This document shows positions 25,287-34,031 of a stretch of 64,000 bases of DNA, one piece after another. The position numbers and the translations under genes were made by a program. Each line of letters starts with the position of its first letter. The stretch's first letter is position 1. Source of the stretch: Kineosporia succinea (GTDB lineage Bacteria; Actinomycetota; Actinomycetes; Actinomycetales; Kineosporiaceae); the NCBI RefSeq assembly GCF_030811555.1, contig NZ_JAUSQZ010000001.1, positions 6,879,241-6,943,240 of the forward strand, in the 5' to 3' direction. The notes beneath the pieces are model-generated. The model did no database searches, had not been told where the DNA came from, and was given only the letters and a program-made list of their open reading frames with translations.

Positions 25287-26081
25287 ATGACCTCGTCGAG
25301 CACGTCGCCTCTCCGGCACCTGAGCAAGGTGCCCGAAGCGACCGCCCTGTTCTGGGCGATCAAGATCGGCACGACCGGAATGGGAGAGGCGGCCTCGGAT
25401 TTCATGGGCACCCGCTCCGTCCCGGTCGCGGCCGTTCTGGTCGCGTCCTCCGGTATGACCCTGCTGTGGTTCCTCGTGCGGCAGTACCGGGCCGACCGCT
25501 ACGTCCCGTGGATCTACTGGGGTGCGGTCGCCATGGTGAGTGTCTTCGGCACCGTGGCCGCCGACGGTCTGCGTACCGTGCTGGGCCTGTCGTACGGGGT
25601 GACCACGGTAGTGTTCGCGCTGACCCTGGGCTCGGTGCTGGCCGCCTGGTACCGGAGCGAGCGCACCCTCTCGATCCACGAGATCACCACGCGGCGCCGG
25701 GAGGCGTTCTACTGGTGCACGGTGATGGCGACCTTCGCGCTGGGGACCGCGGTCGGCGACCTGACGGCTCAGTCGTTCGGTCTGGGCTACCTCGACTCCG
25801 GGATCTTCTTCGTCGCCGTCATCCTGGTGCCGTTCCTGCTCCACCGCGGCGCCTCACTGGGCGCGACCACGTCCTTCTGGGCGTCCTACATCGTGACCCG
25901 CCCCCTGGGCGCCTCGTTCGCCGACTGGGCCGCCGTGCCCCACCACGACGGCGGGCAGGCACTGGGCACCGGGCGCGTGACGCTGGTCCTGCTGTGCTCC
26001 ATCGCTCTGCTGGTGGGCCTGGAGAGCCTGCGGCGCGCGGCGCTGCCCGTGCCGCCGCTCACCTCCGTGGCCGCTCGGTGA
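25287..26081 (+). CDS. COG4705-type multipass membrane protein, short form
   Basis: A 264-residue membrane protein with about seven to eight helices, paralogous to 20417-21664: KVPEATALFWAIKIGTTGMG, RSERTLSIHEITTRRREAFY, FALGTAVGDLTAQ and SYIVTRPLGASFADW align directly. It lacks the long C-terminal tail of the other copy. ATG at 25287 is 7 nt past a CACTCT box with no ribosome site. Its stop overlaps the GTG of uppP by 4 nt, so these two are coupled. Physical linkage to UppP and DedA makes a role near undecaprenyl-phosphate metabolism or envelope ion balance plausible, but no function is established. Confidence 0.82.
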   Translation: MTSSSTSPLRHLSKVPEATALFWAIKIGTTGMGEAASDFMGTRSVPVAAVLVASSGMTLLWFLVRQYRADRYVPWIYWGAVAMVSVFGTVAADGLRTVLGLSYGVTTVVFALTLGSVLAAWYRSERTLSIHEITTRRREAFYWCTVMATFALGTAVGDLTAQSFGLGYLDSGIFFVAVILVPFLLHRGASLGATTSFWASYIVTRPLGASFADWAAVPHHDGGQALGTGRVTLVLLCSIALLVGLESLRRAALPVPPLTSVAAR

Positions 26082-26905
26082 CGGGCTGGGGGCAGAGCGC
26101 CGTCCTCGGAGTGGTGCAGGGGCTGACCGAGTTCCTGCCGATCTCCTCCAGCGCCCACCTACGCGTCGTCGCCACCCTTCTGGGCTGGTCCGACCCGGGG
26201 GCCGCCTTCACCGCCGTCACTCAGCTGGGTACCGAGGCGGCGGTGCTGGGGTACTTCCGTTCGGACATCCGGGCCATCGTCAGCATCTGGTTCGTGTCAC
26301 TGGGCCGTCCCGCGCTGCGCCGTGATCCTGCCGCCCGGCTGGGCTGGTACGTCATTCTCGGCACCATCCCGATCGCCGCGCTCGGCCTGCTGCTGCAGAG
26401 CGCGATCGAGAGCACGTTCCGCGACCTGAGGCTCATCGCGCTGACCCTGATCGCCTTCGGGCTCCTCCTGGGCGCGGCCGATGCCGTCGGCGACGGGCGA
26501 CGCACCATGGAACACCTCACGCTCCGCCACGCCCTGACCATCGGCCTCGCCCAGTGTCTGGCCCTGGTCCCCGGGGTCTCACGTTCCGGCGGCACGATCA
26601 GCGCGGCCCTGTTCCTGGGCTACTCCCGGACGGCCGCCGCCCGCTACGCCTTCCTGCTCGCGATCCCGGCGGTGCTGGCCTCAGGGCTGCTGGAGCTCAC
26701 CAAGATCGGCGGGGCGGACAGCCCGGCCTGGGGACCGACCGCACTCGCCACCGTGATCTCGTTCGTCGTGGGGTACGCCGTGATCGCCTGGCTCCTGCGG
26801 TATCTGGCGCACGGCAGTTTCAAGCCGTTCGTGGTGTACCGGGTGGGACTGGGGCTGCTGCTGCTGGTGCTGGTCACGATCGGAGCCGTGCCCGCATCGC
26901 CCTGA
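26078..26905 (+). CDS. uppP: Undecaprenyl-diphosphatase
   Basis: A 275-residue integral membrane phosphatase of the BacA/UppP family, which recycles undecaprenyl diphosphate to the monophosphate for cell-wall synthesis and can confer bacitracin resistance. Both signature regions are present: GLTEFLPISSSAHL near the N-terminus and PGVSRSGGTISAALFLG in the second half, each contributing Glu/Ser/Arg residues of the inverted-repeat active site. About eight helices are predicted. The GTG start overlaps the COG4705 stop (GTGA), so the two genes are co-translated. A GC-rich hairpin follows at 26955. Confidence 0.95.
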   Translation: MTGWGQSAVLGVVQGLTEFLPISSSAHLRVVATLLGWSDPGAAFTAVTQLGTEAAVLGYFRSDIRAIVSIWFVSLGRPALRRDPAARLGWYVILGTIPIAALGLLLQSAIESTFRDLRLIALTLIAFGLLLGAADAVGDGRRTMEHLTLRHALTIGLAQCLALVPGVSRSGGTISAALFLGYSRTAAARYAFLLAIPAVLASGLLELTKIGGADSPAWGPTALATVISFVVGYAVIAWLLRYLAHGSFKPFVVYRVGLGLLLLVLVTIGAVPASP

Positions 26906-26954
26906 CGACGGGAGGACGCCTACTCCGGCAGGTCGTGCCCGAGGCGAACGAGTG

Positions 26955-26974
26955 GGCCCGGTTCCTCCCGGGCC
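26955..26974. terminator. Hairpin after uppP
   Basis: GGCCCGG (26955-26961) and CCGGGCC (26968-26974) pair over 7 bp around a 6-nt loop, 50 nt past the uppP stop. It is compact and GC-rich without a T-tract. Confidence 0.5.
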
Positions 26975-27075
26975 GGAAACGGGTCGGCGCCTGCTGAGCG
27001 GTGGCGGCGGACGGAACGCCGCCTTTCGTCCGGGGCCCCCGACGCCGCGTCGCCTCCCTTCGGCGGGTCTCGGGC

Positions 27076-27222
27076 TCAGGCGTCGTCGGCGACGAAACTG
27101 CGCAGGTGCTCCCGGATCACGGCCACCATCGCCTCCCAGGCCTACAGGTCCGACGACGGCGACCGGATCATCCAGACCTCTTTCGGCCGTGACGATTCCG
27201 TGCGTCCCCCGGTCGGCGGCCC
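27076..27222 (-). pseudogene. Possible gene remnant with in-frame TAG
   Basis: On the minus strand one frame reads PKEVWMIRSPSSDL, then TAG (27144-27142), then AWEAMVAVIREHLRSFVADD to a TGA at 27078-27076. The C-terminal part looks like a genuine amphipathic helix and protein end. The family is not recognised. It may be the decayed end of a lost gene or a coincidence of coding-like composition. Confidence 0.25.
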
Positions 27223-27357
27223 TCACTCCGCGCACCCCCAGGAGCACGGGCGTTGAGCACCGACAGGGTGACCCGTCGCGACCGGTCCCCGCGACCTCGC
27301 CCCGGGTGGGTGTGGCTCTGCCTGGAACGAGCGCGGCACGCTCCCTACCGTCGAGCC

Positions 27358-28323
27358 ATGGTTTCTTATCAGCGTCCGATCGGATCCGGCTTCGGCGCGA
27401 ACACCACCACCGCACAGGTCCTGGAGGGCCTCGACCTCACGGGCACGACCGCGATCGTGACCGGCGGCTACTCCGGAATCGGTCTCCCCACGGTTCGCGC
27501 GCTCGCCGGGGCCGGGGCCACGGTGGTCGTGCCCGCGCGTCGCCCGCAGGCCGCCGCCGGCGAACTCGGCGGCGTCCCGGGAGTCGAGATCGCGCAGCTG
27601 GACCTGGCCGACCTCGCCAGTGTGCGCACCTTCGCCGAATCGTTCCTGGCCGACGGCCGGTCCCTGGACCTGCTCGTCAACAACGCCGGGGTGATGGCCT
27701 CGCCGCTCACCCGGGTGGGCCCCGGCTGGGAGGCACAGTTCGCGACCAACCACCTCGGCCATTTCGCGCTGACCGCGTTGCTGTGGCCCGCGCTGGTGCG
27801 CGCCGGCGGAGCCCGGGTGATCAGCCTCAGTTCCGTGGGGCACAAGGCGTCCGACATCCGGTGGGACGATCTGCAGTTCCACAACAGCTACGACAAGTGG
27901 CAGGCCTACGGCCAGGCCAAGACCGCCAACGTGCTGTTCGCCCGGCATCTCGACCGGCTCGGCGAACCGGCCGGGGTGCGCGCCTTCTCGGTCTTTCCCG
28001 GCGGCATCCACACGCCCCTGCAGCGGTACCTGCCGAAGGCCGAGATGGTGGCACTGGGCTGGATCGATGAGGAGGGCAACGACATCTACCCCTGGAAGAG
28101 CCCCGACCAGGGGGCCGCGACCACCGTCTGGGCCGCGACCTCGCCCCGGCTCGAGGGCATGGGCGGGGTCTACTGCGAGGACGTGGACGTGGCCGTCATC
28201 GCGGATCTGGCCACCGAGGAGGGGCACAACCGGGGTGTCAACCCGTACGCGATCGACCCGGAGTCCGCGCAACGGCTCTGGGTGCTGTCGGCGGGACTGA
28301 CCGGCACCGACATCGCGGGCTGA
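27358..28323 (+). CDS. SDR oxidoreductase (retinol-dehydrogenase/WWOX-like)
   Basis: A 321-residue short-chain dehydrogenase with the nucleotide-binding motif TGGYSGIG, DLADLASV after the fourth strand, NNAGVM, catalytic Ser in ISLSSVGHKAS and a YGQAK motif (YxxxK). The loop FHNSYDKWQAYGQAK is typical of the WWOX/light-dependent protochlorophyllide reductase-like actinobacterial SDRs. The start at 27358 is leaderless-type (TACCGT 6 nt before ATG, no ribosome site). The gene stands alone and ends at a strong hairpin shared with the convergent kdpD. The substrate is unknown. Confidence 0.92.
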   Translation: MVSYQRPIGSGFGANTTTAQVLEGLDLTGTTAIVTGGYSGIGLPTVRALAGAGATVVVPARRPQAAAGELGGVPGVEIAQLDLADLASVRTFAESFLADGRSLDLLVNNAGVMASPLTRVGPGWEAQFATNHLGHFALTALLWPALVRAGGARVISLSSVGHKASDIRWDDLQFHNSYDKWQAYGQAKTANVLFARHLDRLGEPAGVRAFSVFPGGIHTPLQRYLPKAEMVALGWIDEEGNDIYPWKSPDQGAATTVWAATSPRLEGMGGVYCEDVDVAVIADLATEEGHNRGVNPYAIDPESAQRLWVLSAGLTGTDIAG

Positions 28324-28332
28324 CCGGGGACG

Positions 28333-28356
28333 GGCCCCGGGCCCTCGCCCGGGGCC
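28333..28356. terminator. Bidirectional terminator between SDR and kdpD
   Basis: GGCCCCGGGC (28333-28342), a CCTC loop and GCCCGGGGCC (28347-28356) make a perfect 10-bp GC stem with a tetraloop. It lies between the convergent SDR stop (28323) and kdpD stop (28371). Confidence 0.75.
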
Positions 28357-28370
28357 GTGACCGGTCCGGA

Positions 28371-30953
28371 TCAGGTCCCTCCGCGACTCAGGGCTCCCAC
28401 CGGCGCGTCCTCGTCCGGGCGCCTGGCACCCGCCTGCCGCAACGTCATCACCATCGTCAGCCCACCGCCCGGCGTGGTCTCGGGAACCAGGCTGCCGCCC
28501 ATCGCCTCGGTCAGACCGCGTGAGAGAGCCAGCCCCAGCCCGACACCCGTGCCGTTGTCCCGGTCACCGAGCCGCTGGAACGGCAGGAACACGTCGTCCC
28601 ACTTCTCGCTCGGGATACCAGGACCCCGGTCGATGACCTTGACCTCGACCACACCCGCGTGCGCGCTCACCGTGACCATCGGCGGAGACTCCGGCGGCGA
28701 GTACCGCAGGGCATTACGCAGCAGATTCACCAGGACCCGCTCGATCAGCACCGGATCGCCCGTCACCTCCAGGAACTCCTCCGGGAGATGCACCGCGATC
28801 CTCTCGCCCGGAGAACCGATCTCGTCCAGGGAGATGGCCACGGTCTCGGCGATACTCGTCGGCTGCGGATGCATGGCCAGAGCCCCCGCCTGCAACCGGC
28901 TCATGTCCAGAAGGTTCTCCACCAGCCGGGTCAGCCGGTCCAGCGACTCCTCCACACTGGCCAGCAGTTCGGCCTGGTCCTCGGCACTGAACTCGACCCC
29001 CGGCGCGCGCAGGCCACCCACCGCGGCCTTCGCCGCCGCCAGGGGCGTGCGCAGATCGTGACTCACCGCGGACAGCAACGCCGTGCGCATCCGGTCGACC
29101 TCGGCCAGCGGACCGGCCGCCGCCGCCTGCTCACTGAGCTGCTGCTGCCGCATCGCCACCACTGCCTGCGCGGCGAAAGCCTGCACCACACGCCGGTCCT
29201 CGGCCGCCAGCGGATGCCCGCACAAGGCCAGCGAGACCTTCTCGTCGACCAGGACCTCCGCATCCCCGGCCCCCGGCGTCCGCAGAGTGCGGCCGACCGA
29301 GGCGACGACTTCCCACGACTCGGGATCGTGCTGCAGATCGGGACTCGGAGCGGCATCAGGCCGGCGCTGCAGCAGAGTCGCGCCGTTGAGGCCGAACGTC
29401 TCCCGCAGCTGATCCAGCAGCGCGGACAACGGCTCGGCGCCGCGCAGCACGTGACCCGCCAGCGTGGACAGCGTCTCGGCCTCCGCCTGCGCGCTGGCGG
29501 CCTCACGGGTGCGCCGGGCCGCCCGGTCGACGGTGGCGCTGACCGCGACCCCGACGACCAGGAAGACGGCCAGGGCCAGGATGTTCTCCCCGGACGCGAT
29601 CGTGACCTCGTGGATGGGCGGTGCGAAGTAGAAGTTCAGGAGGAACGTGCCCAGCAGCGCCGCGACCAGGGCCGGCCACAGACCGCCCACCAGGGCCACG
29701 ACCACCACGGCGGCCAGGTACAGCAGGACGTCGCTGTCGAGAGAGATCCGGTCGCGCAGCTGCGTCAGGAGCAGGGTGAGCACACCGATGCCGAGGGTGG
29801 CCAGGACGAACCCGTAGATCCGGCGGTTGCGGCCGAGGGCGTTCTCCACCTTCGGCAGGGCCCGGCCCTGGCGCACCTGCCCGTGCGTCATCAGGTGCAC
29901 GTCCATGCTGCCCGCCCCGTTGGTCGTGGTCACACCGACGCCCGGCGAGAACAGCGACTGCAGGCGGCTGCGGCGCGAGACTCCCAGCACCAGCTCGGTG
30001 GCGTTGACCCCGCGCGCGAAAGCCAGCAGCGACCTGGGGATGTCGTTGCCGACCACCTGGTGGTAGGTGCCGCCGAGGTCTTCGACGAGCGTGCGCTGCG
30101 CCACCAGATGCGCGTGCGAGCCCCCACTGCTGCTCAGCCCGTCGTTGCGGGCCACGTGCACCGCCAGCAGATCAGCCCCCCGGGAGCGGCTGGCCAGCCG
30201 GGCCGCCCGCCGGATCAGCGTCTCCCCCTCCGGCCCACCCGTCAGCGCCACCACGACCCGCTCCCGCGCCTCCCAGGTCTCCGAGATCCCCTGCGCGGCA
30301 CGATAACTGGACAACTCGTCGTCGACCTTGTCGGCCAGCCACAACAACGCCAGCTCCCGCAGCGCCGTCAGGTTCCCCACCCGGAAATAATTCCCCAGCG
30401 CCGCGTCGATCTTCTCCGGCCGGTAGATGTTGCCGTGCGCCATCCGCCGCCGGATCGCCTCCGGCGCCATGTCCACCAACTCGATCGCCTCGGCCCGGCG
30501 CACCACCTCGTCCGGCACCGTCTCACGCTGCGGCACGCCCGTGATCTGCCGCACGATGTCGTTGATCGACTCCAGGTGCTGCACATTGACCGTGGTCAGC
30601 ACCGTCATCCCGGCGTCCAGCAGTTCCTCGATGTCCTGCCAGCGTTTGGCGTTGCGCGAGCCCGGCACGTTGGTGTGCGCGAGCTCGTCGACCAGCACCA
30701 CCTCCGCACCCCGTTCCAGCACCGCCTCCACGTCCATCTCGGTGAACGTGGCCCCGCGGTAGGTGACGGTCCGCCGCGGGAGCACCTCGAGGTCGGCGAT
30801 CATCGCCTCGGTCTGCTCCCGGCCGTGGGTCTCGACGTAGCCCACGACGACATCGGTCCCGCGTTCGCGGCGCCGGTGGCCCTCCTCGAGCATCTTGTAC
30901 GTCTTGCCCACACCAGGAGCCGCCCCCAGGTGCACCCGCAGCTGACCGGCCAT
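28371..30953 (-). CDS. kdpD: Osmosensitive potassium sensor histidine kinase KdpD
   Basis: An 860-residue KdpD with the full domain order: N-terminal KdpD domain with Walker A-like motif (HLGAAPGVGKTYKML) and VLVDELAHTN, a universal-stress-protein domain (about 220-350), four closely spaced helices (about 380-480), a GAF-like region, HisKA with phospho-acceptor (LSAVSHDLRTPLAAAKAA) and HATPase (NLLRNALRYSP, DRGPGIP, GVGLGLALSRG). It senses K+ limitation and turgor and phosphorylates KdpE. It starts 2 nt after the kdpC stop, hence is the last gene of the operon. Unusually, no kdpE follows: the next gene is a convergent SDR beyond a terminator. The cognate regulator must be elsewhere. Confidence 0.96.
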   Translation of the reverse strand: MAGQLRVHLGAAPGVGKTYKMLEEGHRRRERGTDVVVGYVETHGREQTEAMIADLEVLPRRTVTYRGATFTEMDVEAVLERGAEVVLVDELAHTNVPGSRNAKRWQDIEELLDAGMTVLTTVNVQHLESINDIVRQITGVPQRETVPDEVVRRAEAIELVDMAPEAIRRRMAHGNIYRPEKIDAALGNYFRVGNLTALRELALLWLADKVDDELSSYRAAQGISETWEARERVVVALTGGPEGETLIRRAARLASRSRGADLLAVHVARNDGLSSSGGSHAHLVAQRTLVEDLGGTYHQVVGNDIPRSLLAFARGVNATELVLGVSRRSRLQSLFSPGVGVTTTNGAGSMDVHLMTHGQVRQGRALPKVENALGRNRRIYGFVLATLGIGVLTLLLTQLRDRISLDSDVLLYLAAVVVVALVGGLWPALVAALLGTFLLNFYFAPPIHEVTIASGENILALAVFLVVGVAVSATVDRAARRTREAASAQAEAETLSTLAGHVLRGAEPLSALLDQLRETFGLNGATLLQRRPDAAPSPDLQHDPESWEVVASVGRTLRTPGAGDAEVLVDEKVSLALCGHPLAAEDRRVVQAFAAQAVVAMRQQQLSEQAAAAGPLAEVDRMRTALLSAVSHDLRTPLAAAKAAVGGLRAPGVEFSAEDQAELLASVEESLDRLTRLVENLLDMSRLQAGALAMHPQPTSIAETVAISLDEIGSPGERIAVHLPEEFLEVTGDPVLIERVLVNLLRNALRYSPPESPPMVTVSAHAGVVEVKVIDRGPGIPSEKWDDVFLPFQRLGDRDNGTGVGLGLALSRGLTEAMGGSLVPETTPGGGLTMVMTLRQAGARRPDEDAPVGALSRGGT

Positions 30954-30955
30954 GA

Positions 30956-31819
30956 CTACGCCCCGGCCCCCGAGTCGAGCGCCAGGTTGAGCTCCAGCAC
31001 GTTGACGCCCGGCTCACCCATGAAGCCCAGGGTCCGGCCGGTGGTGAACTCCTGGACCAGGCTCTCCACCCCGGCGGGGTCCAGGCCCCGCTCCTTCGCC
31101 ACCCGGCGCACCTGCAGTTCGGCGTACGCCACGCTGATCTGCGGGTCCAGCCCACTCGCGCTGGCGGTCACCGCGTCCGCCGGCACCGCCGGGCTCCCGG
31201 AGGCGGAACCCCTCACCGGCGTGGCCACGTAGCCGGTGTACTCGGTGCCCGGCTCGGCCGGTTCCACCGTCACACCTTCGTAGGTGCCGACGAAGGGCCG
31301 GGCCGGCGCGGCCTGGTTGAGGCTCACCACCCGGGTGACCGGCCCGGTGCCGCCGTCGGCGTGCCAGACGCCGAGCACCGCGCCGACGCCGTCGGGCGTG
31401 CAGTACGGGCGAGACCCGTCCACGCCCTCCCGGGCGCCCACGGCGAGACTGCGCGAGCAGATCTGGGTGAGCAGACTGGGCGAGGCGTCCGCGCCCAGGG
31501 TGTCGACGATGTCCTCCGGCCCGAGATTGGACGCACTGGTGGACAAGGGGTCGTAACCGTCACCGGCCGCGGAGGGCCGGGACTGGAAGTACTGCGGCAG
31601 GGCGTTGCCCTCGGCATCGGTGAACGACTGGCCGATCAGTTCGGAACCGATGACCGTGTCCCCCTTTTCCAGCAGCGAGCCAGCGGCCTTGTTCTTCAGC
31701 CCGGGGATCTGGGCCACGGCCGTCACGGCGAGCGGGTAGGCCAGCCCCAGGATCAGGGTCATCACGATCAGCAGCCGGACGGCGGCGAGGTGCTGACCGA
31801 TCCACGACGGGATTCGCAT
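30956..31819 (-). CDS. kdpC: Potassium-transporting ATPase subunit KdpC
   Basis: A 287-residue KdpC, longer than the roughly 190-residue enterobacterial protein, mainly through insertions in the extracytoplasmic domain. It has one N-terminal helix (VRLLIVMTLILGLAYPLAVT), the conserved GSELIGQSF and YFQSRPS segments, SASNLGPED, ASGLDPQIS, and the C-terminal FMGEPGVNVLELNLAL. KdpC stabilises the KdpFABC complex at the membrane. ATG at 31819 follows kdpB by 21 nt, and its TAG is 2 nt from the kdpD ATG. Confidence 0.95.
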   Translation of the reverse strand: MRIPSWIGQHLAAVRLLIVMTLILGLAYPLAVTAVAQIPGLKNKAAGSLLEKGDTVIGSELIGQSFTDAEGNALPQYFQSRPSAAGDGYDPLSTSASNLGPEDIVDTLGADASPSLLTQICSRSLAVGAREGVDGSRPYCTPDGVGAVLGVWHADGGTGPVTRVVSLNQAAPARPFVGTYEGVTVEPAEPGTEYTGYVATPVRGSASGSPAVPADAVTASASGLDPQISVAYAELQVRRVAKERGLDPAGVESLVQEFTTGRTLGFMGEPGVNVLELNLALDSGAGA

Positions 31820-31840
31820 GTTCGTTCTTCCTCGTGAGTT

Positions 31841-33961
31841 TCAGGAGATTCCGGGGATCGCGGAGATCACCAGGTCGATGATCTTGATCCCGACGAACGG
31901 GGTGACGATGCCGCCGAGCCCGTAGACCAGCAGGTTGCGGCGCAGCAGGGTCGCGGCGTCGGAGGGCCGGTACTTCACACCCCGCAGGGCCAGCGGGATC
32001 AGCGCGACGATGACGATCGCGTTGAAGATGACCGCCGACAGGATCGCCGAGGTCGGGCTGTCCAGGCGCATGACGTTCAGCGTGTCCAGGCCCGGGTACA
32101 CCGCGGCGAAGATGGCCGGGATGATCGCGAAGTACTTGGCGATGTCGTTGGCGATCGAGAACGTGGTCAGGGCGCCGCGGGTGATCAGGAGCTGCTTGCC
32201 GATCTCCACGATCTCGATGAGTTTCGTCGGGTCGGAGTCCAGATCCACCATGTTCCCGGCCTCTTTCGCGGCCGAGGTGCCGGTGTTCATCGCCACGCCG
32301 ACGTCGGCCTGGGCCAGCGCCGGCGCGTCGTTGGTGCCGTCGCCGGTCATCGCGACCAGCTTGCCGCCCTCCTGCTCCCGCTTGATCAGGGCGAGCTTGT
32401 CCTCCGGGGTGGCCTCGGCCAGGAAGTCGTCGACCCCGGCCTCCTTCGCGATGGCCTCGGCCGTGCGCGGGTTGTCACCCGTGATCATCACGGTCCGGAT
32501 GCCCATCCGGCGCATCTCGTCGAAACGCTCACGCATGCCGTTCTTCACGACGTCCTTGAGGTGGATCACGCCGAGCACCCGGGTCGCCTCGGCGACCACG
32601 AGCGGCGTCCCCCCGGCCCCCGAGATCTCCTCGACGATGTCCTTCACGTCGGCGGGCACGCGTCCCCCGTTGCCCCGCACCCACTCGACCACCTGGGCCG
32701 ACGCCCCCTTGCGCAACTGGCGTCCGTCGACGTCCACCCCCGACATCCGGGTCTGGGCGGTGAACTCGATCCAGGTCGCCCCGTGGACGTCCCGCTCCCG
32801 GAGCCCGTGGGCAGTTTTCGCGTGCACGACGATCGAGCGTCCCTCCGGCGTCTCGTCGGCCAGGCTCGAGAGCTGGGCCGCGTCCGCCAGCTCGGCCACC
32901 GAGACCCCGTGCACCGGAACGAACTCCGAGGCCTGCCGGTTGCCCAGCGTGATCGTGCCGGTCTTGTCCAGCAGCAGGGTGTTCACGTCACCGGCCGCCT
33001 CCACCGCGCGGCCCGACATGGCCAGCACGTTGCGCTGGACCAGCCGGTCCATGCCGGCGATGCCGATGGCCGACAACAGGGCGCCGATGGTGGTCGGGAT
33101 CAGGCAGACCAGCAGGCTCACCAGCACGATCCCGGTGACGCCGTCAGCGTTCAGGACCGCGTCGTCCGTACCGAAACCCTGCTCCCGGACGGCGAAGATC
33201 GCCATCGGCTGCAACGTGGCCACGGCCATCAGGAAGATGATCGTCAGCGAGGCCAGCAGGATGTTCAGCGCGATCTCGTTCGGCGTCTTCTGCCGGTTCG
33301 CGCCCTCGACCAGGGCGATCATCCGGTCCACGAAGCTCTCACCGGGCCTCTGGGTGATCCGCACGATGATCCGGTCCGAGAGCACCCGGGTACCACCGGT
33401 GACGGCGGACCGGTCGCCGCCCGACTCCCGGATCACGGGCGCGGACTCACCCGTGATCGCGGACTCGTCGACACTGGCGATGCCCTGGACGACCTCACCG
33501 TCACCGGGGATCACCTCACCGGCATCCACGACCACGAAGTCGCCGAGAGCCAGTTCCGGCGCCCCGACCGAGGTTTCGGTCAGGTCGTCGGGCGAGACGA
33601 CCCGCCGGGCGACCGTGTCCTGCTTGGCCTTGCGCAGGGTGTCGGCCTGGGCCTTGCCGCGCCCCTCGGCCACCGCTTCGGCCAGGTTGGCGAAAAGAAC
33701 CGTGAGCCAGAGCCAAACGGTGATCGTCCAGGCGAACACCGACGGCTCGGTGACGGCCAGCACGGTGGTGAGGAGTGAGCCGATCTCGACGATCAGCATC
33801 ACCGGGTTGTGCCACAGGGTGCGTGGGTCGAGCTTGCGCAGCGCGTCCGGCAGCGAGGTCCACAGCTGCCGGGGGTCCAGAAGGCCGCCGCCGGCCTTCG
33901 GTCGTGCCCCTTCGGGCGGGTTGGGTTGCGCCGGGGGGCGCTCGGTGGTGGTCGCAGTCAT
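31841..33961 (-). CDS. kdpB: Potassium-transporting P-type ATPase subunit KdpB
   Basis: A 706-residue P-type ATPase, the energising subunit of KdpFABC. The phosphorylation motif DKTGT (Asp about 332, in [14 protein letters not shown]), the actuator motif TGES ([10 protein letters not shown]), the hinge motif [16 protein letters not shown] and [14 protein letters not shown] are all present. ATG at 33961 ([10 protein letters not shown]) is chosen because AAGGA lies upstream; the frame runs open to 33994. It is separated from kdpA by 70 nt that contain a small hairpin (33994-34008), the largest gap in the operon, which might tune KdpA:KdpB stoichiometry. Confidence 0.97.
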   Translation of the reverse strand: MTATTTERPPAQPNPPEGARPKAGGGLLDPRQLWTSLPDALRKLDPRTLWHNPVMLIVEIGSLLTTVLAVTEPSVFAWTITVWLWLTVLFANLAEAVAEGRGKAQADTLRKAKQDTVARRVVSPDDLTETSVGAPELALGDFVVVDAGEVIPGDGEVVQGIASVDESAITGESAPVIRESGGDRSAVTGGTRVLSDRIIVRITQRPGESFVDRMIALVEGANRQKTPNEIALNILLASLTIIFLMAVATLQPMAIFAVREQGFGTDDAVLNADGVTGIVLVSLLVCLIPTTIGALLSAIGIAGMDRLVQRNVLAMSGRAVEAAGDVNTLLLDKTGTITLGNRQASEFVPVHGVSVAELADAAQLSSLADETPEGRSIVVHAKTAHGLRERDVHGATWIEFTAQTRMSGVDVDGRQLRKGASAQVVEWVRGNGGRVPADVKDIVEEISGAGGTPLVVAEATRVLGVIHLKDVVKNGMRERFDEMRRMGIRTVMITGDNPRTAEAIAKEAGVDDFLAEATPEDKLALIKREQEGGKLVAMTGDGTNDAPALAQADVGVAMNTGTSAAKEAGNMVDLDSDPTKLIEIVEIGKQLLITRGALTTFSIANDIAKYFAIIPAIFAAVYPGLDTLNVMRLDSPTSAILSAVIFNAIVIVALIPLALRGVKYRPSDAATLLRRNLLVYGLGGIVTPFVGIKIIDLVISAIPGIS

Positions 33962-34031
33962 CACAAGTCCTTGAACGGGGGACGCCCGGCGCACCGGATC
34001 TTCTCCGGCACCTTCGGCGCGTCAGGGGTTT

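Larger units (their letters stand above)
26906..27357. other. Gene-poor interval between uppP and SDR
   Basis: These 452 bases contain a terminator hairpin soon after uppP, a minus-strand reading-frame remnant interrupted by TAG (27076-27222), and the SDR promoter: TACCGT at 27346-27351 ends 6 nt before the ATG at 27358, with TGGAAC 17 nt further upstream as a possible -35. Otherwise nothing recognisable was seen. Confidence 0.55.

Noticed and set aside
28659-31232. 857-codon plus-strand frame opposite kdpD/kdpC
   Set aside because: Gln/His/Arg-rich shadow of kdpD; kdpD is unambiguous by motif content.
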